Below are positions 61,044 to 64,000 of a stretch of 64,000 bases of DNA, piece after piece. The stretch spans positions 2,385,001 through 2,449,000 of the forward strand of contig JAUTDP010000005.1 of assembly GCA_033439795.1 (NCBI GenBank). Direction: 5' to 3'. This DNA is from Sordaria brevicollis. Lineage: Eukaryota; Ascomycota; Sordariomycetes; Sordariales; Sordariaceae. Positions within the stretch are counted from its first letter, which is position 1. Every line of letters begins with the position of its first letter. The notes beneath the pieces are model-generated. The model had not been told where the DNA came from. It was given only the letters and a program-made list of their open reading frames with translations, and ran no database searches. Position numbers and translations under genes: made by a program.

Positions 61044-62119
61044 CTACTCCTCAGCGGCGGGGGCAGCGGCCTCCTCCTCACCGGCCTGCTCCTCCTGGCG
61101 GGCAGCCTCAGCGGCGGCCTGGACCTGAGCGGCCTTGGCACCGTAGTCCTGGCTGATGGGCTGGGTAACGGGCTGCTCCTCCTTGGGCTCGATGATGGTG
61201 ACGGCGTCAGGGAGAGACTTCTGGGGGCCGGACTTGCCCTCGGGGTCAGAGCCGCGCATGATCTTGACCTTAATACCGAGGACACCCTGGCGGAGGAGAA
61301 CGTGGCGGGTGGCGGAATCGATGAAGTCCTTAGCGGGCTGGCCGGAGTGGATCATGAAGCCATCGGTGAACTTCATGGACTTGGCGCGAGCAGCGCGGAG
61401 CTTGCCGGAGACGACGACCTCGCAGCCCTTGGCGCCGGACTCCATGATGAAGCGGAGGACACCATAGCAGGCACGACGGACGGCAAGACCGTTGAGGAGC
61501 TTGTAGCGGAGGGACTCGCACTGAGCGACGGCGGAGAGACCGCGGTTCTGGACCTTGGCGGCGTAGAGGGAGACAGAGTTCTCGGGGAACTTGAAGCGCT
61601 TCTGGATGAGCGAGGTGAGCTCACGGATGCGGCGGCCCTGCTCGCCGAGAACCTCCTGGGTGTGGGTGGCGCGGATGATGATGTCGGTGACGGTCGGGGT
61701 AACGCGGACCTCGACACCGGAGTAGCCCTCCTCAGCGAGCTCGCGCTGGAAGAACTCGTTCAGCTCGGCGTAGAAAACGCCATCAGCGACGAACTTTCTG
61801 CGCTTGGAACTGTAGACAGAAAGAAAAGCAGTCAGCATCAATGCCGCTTTCTCAATAATTGTTTTCCCCAAGCCACCAAGTCTCTCTCTTCATCTCTCAC
61901 ATCCCACTCCGTCGGCTAAATCTGCTGCAACAAGCGGGCAGCATCTTGTTTCCCGGCTTTCGTAACTGAACGCCTTCGTTTCGTGATTTGCACCACCACA
62001 GCAGCAGCAGATCGCACCGACGTGTAGACAGACATGTAGACCGTGTAATTGGCGTGTAGGAGGCTTCCATGCACTTGGATTGCTCTGGTTGCTTACATCT
62101 GGGTGCCGGGAACAGCCAT
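61044..62119 (-). CDS. rps3: 40S ribosomal protein uS3 (Rps3)
   Basis: Two exons, 62119-62097 and 61809-61044, 262 residues. uS3 sits at the mRNA entry channel of the small subunit. The first exon codes MAVPGTQ plus two bases; splicing gives [20 protein letters not shown], the conserved start. The KH domain follows ([20 protein letters not shown], then [20 protein letters not shown]), and the C-terminal domain has [20 protein letters not shown] and [20 protein letters not shown]. The tail is Ala/Glu-rich, ending AAPAAEE. The intron of 287 bases, donor GTAAGC and acceptor CTACAG, is long for this genome, as is usual for ribosomal protein genes. The strong C/G third-position bias fits high expression and explains the long antisense frames at 61302-61919. 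Confidence 0.97.
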
Positions 62120-63206
62120 TTTTGCGATTTGGCTATGAAGGTCCTGAGGGCTTCAATTGTGCTGCTGAGGAGGATGGAGTGGGATACCTTCTCGCGGTGT
62201 TCACCGGACTTTTCAAAAAGATGGGGGAAATTCGACCGGCACAGCTACTTTTTGCGAATTCCTTGGTGGGCTGTCCTACGCCGCTTCTGACTGGCTGGTG
62301 AAGTAGGGTTAACAGCCGCCACGGCACATCCCGGCTGGCAAGCGGCTGGCAGTTTGTCCCCAGGTTTGCGCGCCCAACGCCAGAAGCCGCCAAGCCCAGC
62401 CCCAAAAAGGTACGTACCGCTGTGCAGCTCTCAACATGTGGGGTCACTTCCTTGGGCTTCCCGTCGAGACCCCCAGCCTTGCGCCCAGACCACCCCGTGC
62501 TCTTTCTTTCACTGTGGTTTCTCGTTCGGGCGGTCTTTTTGTACCGGCAGGCACTAGGTACCTCTACCTATGGACCGTCCCTTGTCGGGTTCGAGGTGGT
62601 GCATAGTGGGGTGTCCGTCCGGTGGCTCCATCGACGTCAATCGTCGCTTCCCCGGCCCAGGGCGCGATGCTGCCCAGCGGCAGCTCCAGTTGCTGACCTT
62701 CTGCGCGTTCGCAAATCGCAGTCACAACCTGGAATTCGCATACTTGCCTTTGGGACCCGGACGACAGCGGAGGTCGCGAAGCAGAGGAGTATCGTAACTT
62801 CCAAAGTTATCAGTCTTTGCTTAGTGTTCTTCTTCCATCCGTCACCTGGCCCTTACCTCCTCAGGGCAATCACTCAACACAATCCTCAAGTCCCGTGGAT
62901 CATTCCTTGTTGACCGCGGGCCCAGTGACTACGCGGCGGAGCTCCTCCTTTTTCGTTTATATCAGGACACATGTTCCTGATTGGTACATCTCTTGTTTCC
63001 CAGTCCTGAATCTGGCACTTCTGTACAGCTACGATACATCTTCAACCAAACAGATTCTGTTCTCTCCGTTCCTCTGGCCGCCAACGACATTATCAGCCTT
63101 TTGCGCTTCTGTCTGGACACATTGGGTCTTCAACGTTCAGCCTCTTACCCTTGCTACGCAGCGCCTCATAGTGCCGGGATAGCTGACAGTCCTCCCCAAC
63201 GTCACG
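62120..63206. other. Divergent intergenic region
   Basis: Promoter region between rps3 and the myotubularin gene. It contains TAGGTACCTCTACCTA at 62555-62570. No gene seen. Confidence 0.5.
62555..62570. repeat. Inverted repeat TAGGTA-CCTC-TACCTA
   Basis: Six-base arms around CCTC; it shares GGTACCTCTA with the 18-bp palindrome at 50129-50146. Confidence 0.6.
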
Positions 63207-64000
63207 ATGGCGGCGCCTCAGCTTAAGCACGTATGCTCTCCATGATTCCTCATCCAACCCGCGTTTTGTTCTCGTTACTGAACCGGAGGCTAGACTTTTT
63301 CGAACATCCATGCCTTGCGAGGCGGAAAGCCCGAGCTTGGCGACCTTGCGCTCAGTGACTATCACCTCGTCTTCCGGTTCCCCCCCGAGTCCGTGATTGC
63401 CGAAGATCCGAGTCTTAAGAAGACGGTGAAGCAAGTGTGGTTTGCCTTTCATATCATATCGCAATGTACCTTACGGCCCACGCCCCCTTCCAGTGGCGTT
63501 CCCTCGTCGATACGTATTCGGTTCAGAGACTTTACGTTTGTTAGCTTCAACTTTGCAGACGACAAGGAAGCTCGAAAGGCGTTCGAGTTCATCAAGAGCA
63601 GGACGTGCAAGTTAGGAAACGTCGAAAAGCTTCTGGCCTTCAGCTACCGGCCTCCACCAAACTCACCTGAAAGCAAAATCAGCGGTTGGGGTCTGTACGA
63701 TGTCAGGGCCGAGTTCCGCCGACAAGGGATAAGCGAAAAGTCACGCGAGTTGGGATGGAGGATCACAACCATCAACAAGGACTACTCCTTTTCACCGACC
63801 TATCCGGCTTTGCTTGTGGTGCCCTCCAAAATATCCGACATAACGCTCAAATATGCTGCGGCTTACCGGTCACGACAGCGAATACCGACACTCACGTACC
63901 GCCACCCTGTGAACAACTGTACGATTACGAGATGCTCGCAGCCACTTCCAGGCCCATTACTGAAACGCAACATTCAGGATGAGTCTCTGGTCAGCGCGTG
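63207..64000 (+). CDS. Myotubularin-type phosphoinositide 3-phosphatase, N-terminal part
   Basis: Exon 1 is 63207-63230 (MAAPQLKH); exon 2 starts at 63294 after a CTAG acceptor and stays open to the window end, so only about 243 residues are visible. Myotubularins (yeast Ymr1) remove the 3-phosphate of PI3P and PI(3,5)P2 on endosomal membranes. Seen here are the PH-GRAM domain (HALRGGKPELGDLALSDYHL, IRFRDFTFVSFNFADDKEAR) and the start of the phosphatase domain: GWGLYDVRAEFRRQGI, then WRITTINKDYSFSPTYPALL, VVPSKI and IPTLTYRHPVNNCTITRCSQ, a highly typical order. The catalytic C-x5-R loop lies beyond the window. The first exon, only eight codons, rests on phase and a good ATG context (CACGATGGCG). 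Confidence 0.9.

Noticed and set aside
61302..61919. 205-codon plus-strand frame opposite rps3
   Set aside because: Shadow of the codon-biased ribosomal protein gene.
1..64000. CRISPR array, prophage, secondary-metabolite or defence cluster
   Set aside because: The genome is eukaryotic; no direct-repeat/spacer array and no PKS, NRPS, terpene or NLR-type genes are seen. The genes present are unlinked housekeeping functions.

Overview
The window is nuclear DNA of a filamentous ascomycete, most likely a Sordariomycete of the Neurospora/Sordaria type. The evidence is short introns (about 50-240 nt) with GT..AG ends and fungal branch sites such as CTAAC or CTGAC; widely spaced single genes without operons; and a gene set of eukaryotic housekeeping proteins including a MoaA-MoaC fusion of the fungal NIT-7/CnxABC type. 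I placed splice sites by eye from donor, branch and acceptor motifs, reading-frame phase and family knowledge. Exon coordinates are therefore predictions, although every multi-exon model closes in frame.

Layout: 310-2542 (+) S/T-rich single-pass membrane protein of unknown function. 3732-6176 (+) DUF3074/START-like protein. 6759-9333 (-) long-chain fatty alcohol oxidase. 13183-14565 (+) ELO fatty acid elongase. 15658-15958 (+) doubtful small gene. 18867-19880 (-) FYVE zinc finger protein. 22561-23332 (+) SNARE Ykt6. 28514-30952 (-) molybdopterin biosynthesis MoaA-MoaC. 32163-33967 (+) WRAP73/WDR8-type WD40 protein. 35974-37883 (+) two-RRM RNA-binding protein. 38882-43326 (-) BAR-PH-GRAM-VASt sterol transporter (Lam1/Lam3-Sip3 type). 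44677-47416 (-) APC/C subunit Apc4. 48216-49928 (-) coatomer delta subunit. 51244-54272 (+) very acidic nuclear-type protein. 57700-59454 (+) NIPA-type magnesium transporter. 61044-62119 (-) ribosomal protein uS3/Rps3. 63207-64000 (+) N-terminal part of a myotubularin lipid phosphatase, cut by the window end.

The genes do not form a pathway cluster. Several concern membranes and lipids: the alcohol oxidase, the elongase, the Lam-type sterol transporter, the myotubularin and FYVE proteins of PI3P biology, and Ykt6 and delta-COP of the secretory route. I read this as ordinary gene order rather than a functional island. Large gene-free stretches (3.8 kb at 9334-13182, 4.3 kb at 14566-18866, 5.2 kb at 23333-28513, 3.4 kb at 54273-57699) hold microsatellites, a T65 tract and short palindromes built on TACCTCTA or CCTCTCGAGAGG. 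I see no transposon, RIP-degraded AT-rich block, tRNA, 5S rRNA or CRISPR.

The points most worth a second look are: the moaA/moaC gene, where retention or removal of one intron decides between a Gly-Gly-ended MoaA and a MoaA-MoaC fusion, as in human MOCS1; a 44-codon open frame directly behind the TAG stop of rps3; a delta-COP first coding exon consisting of only ATG; and the family of short intergenic palindromes.
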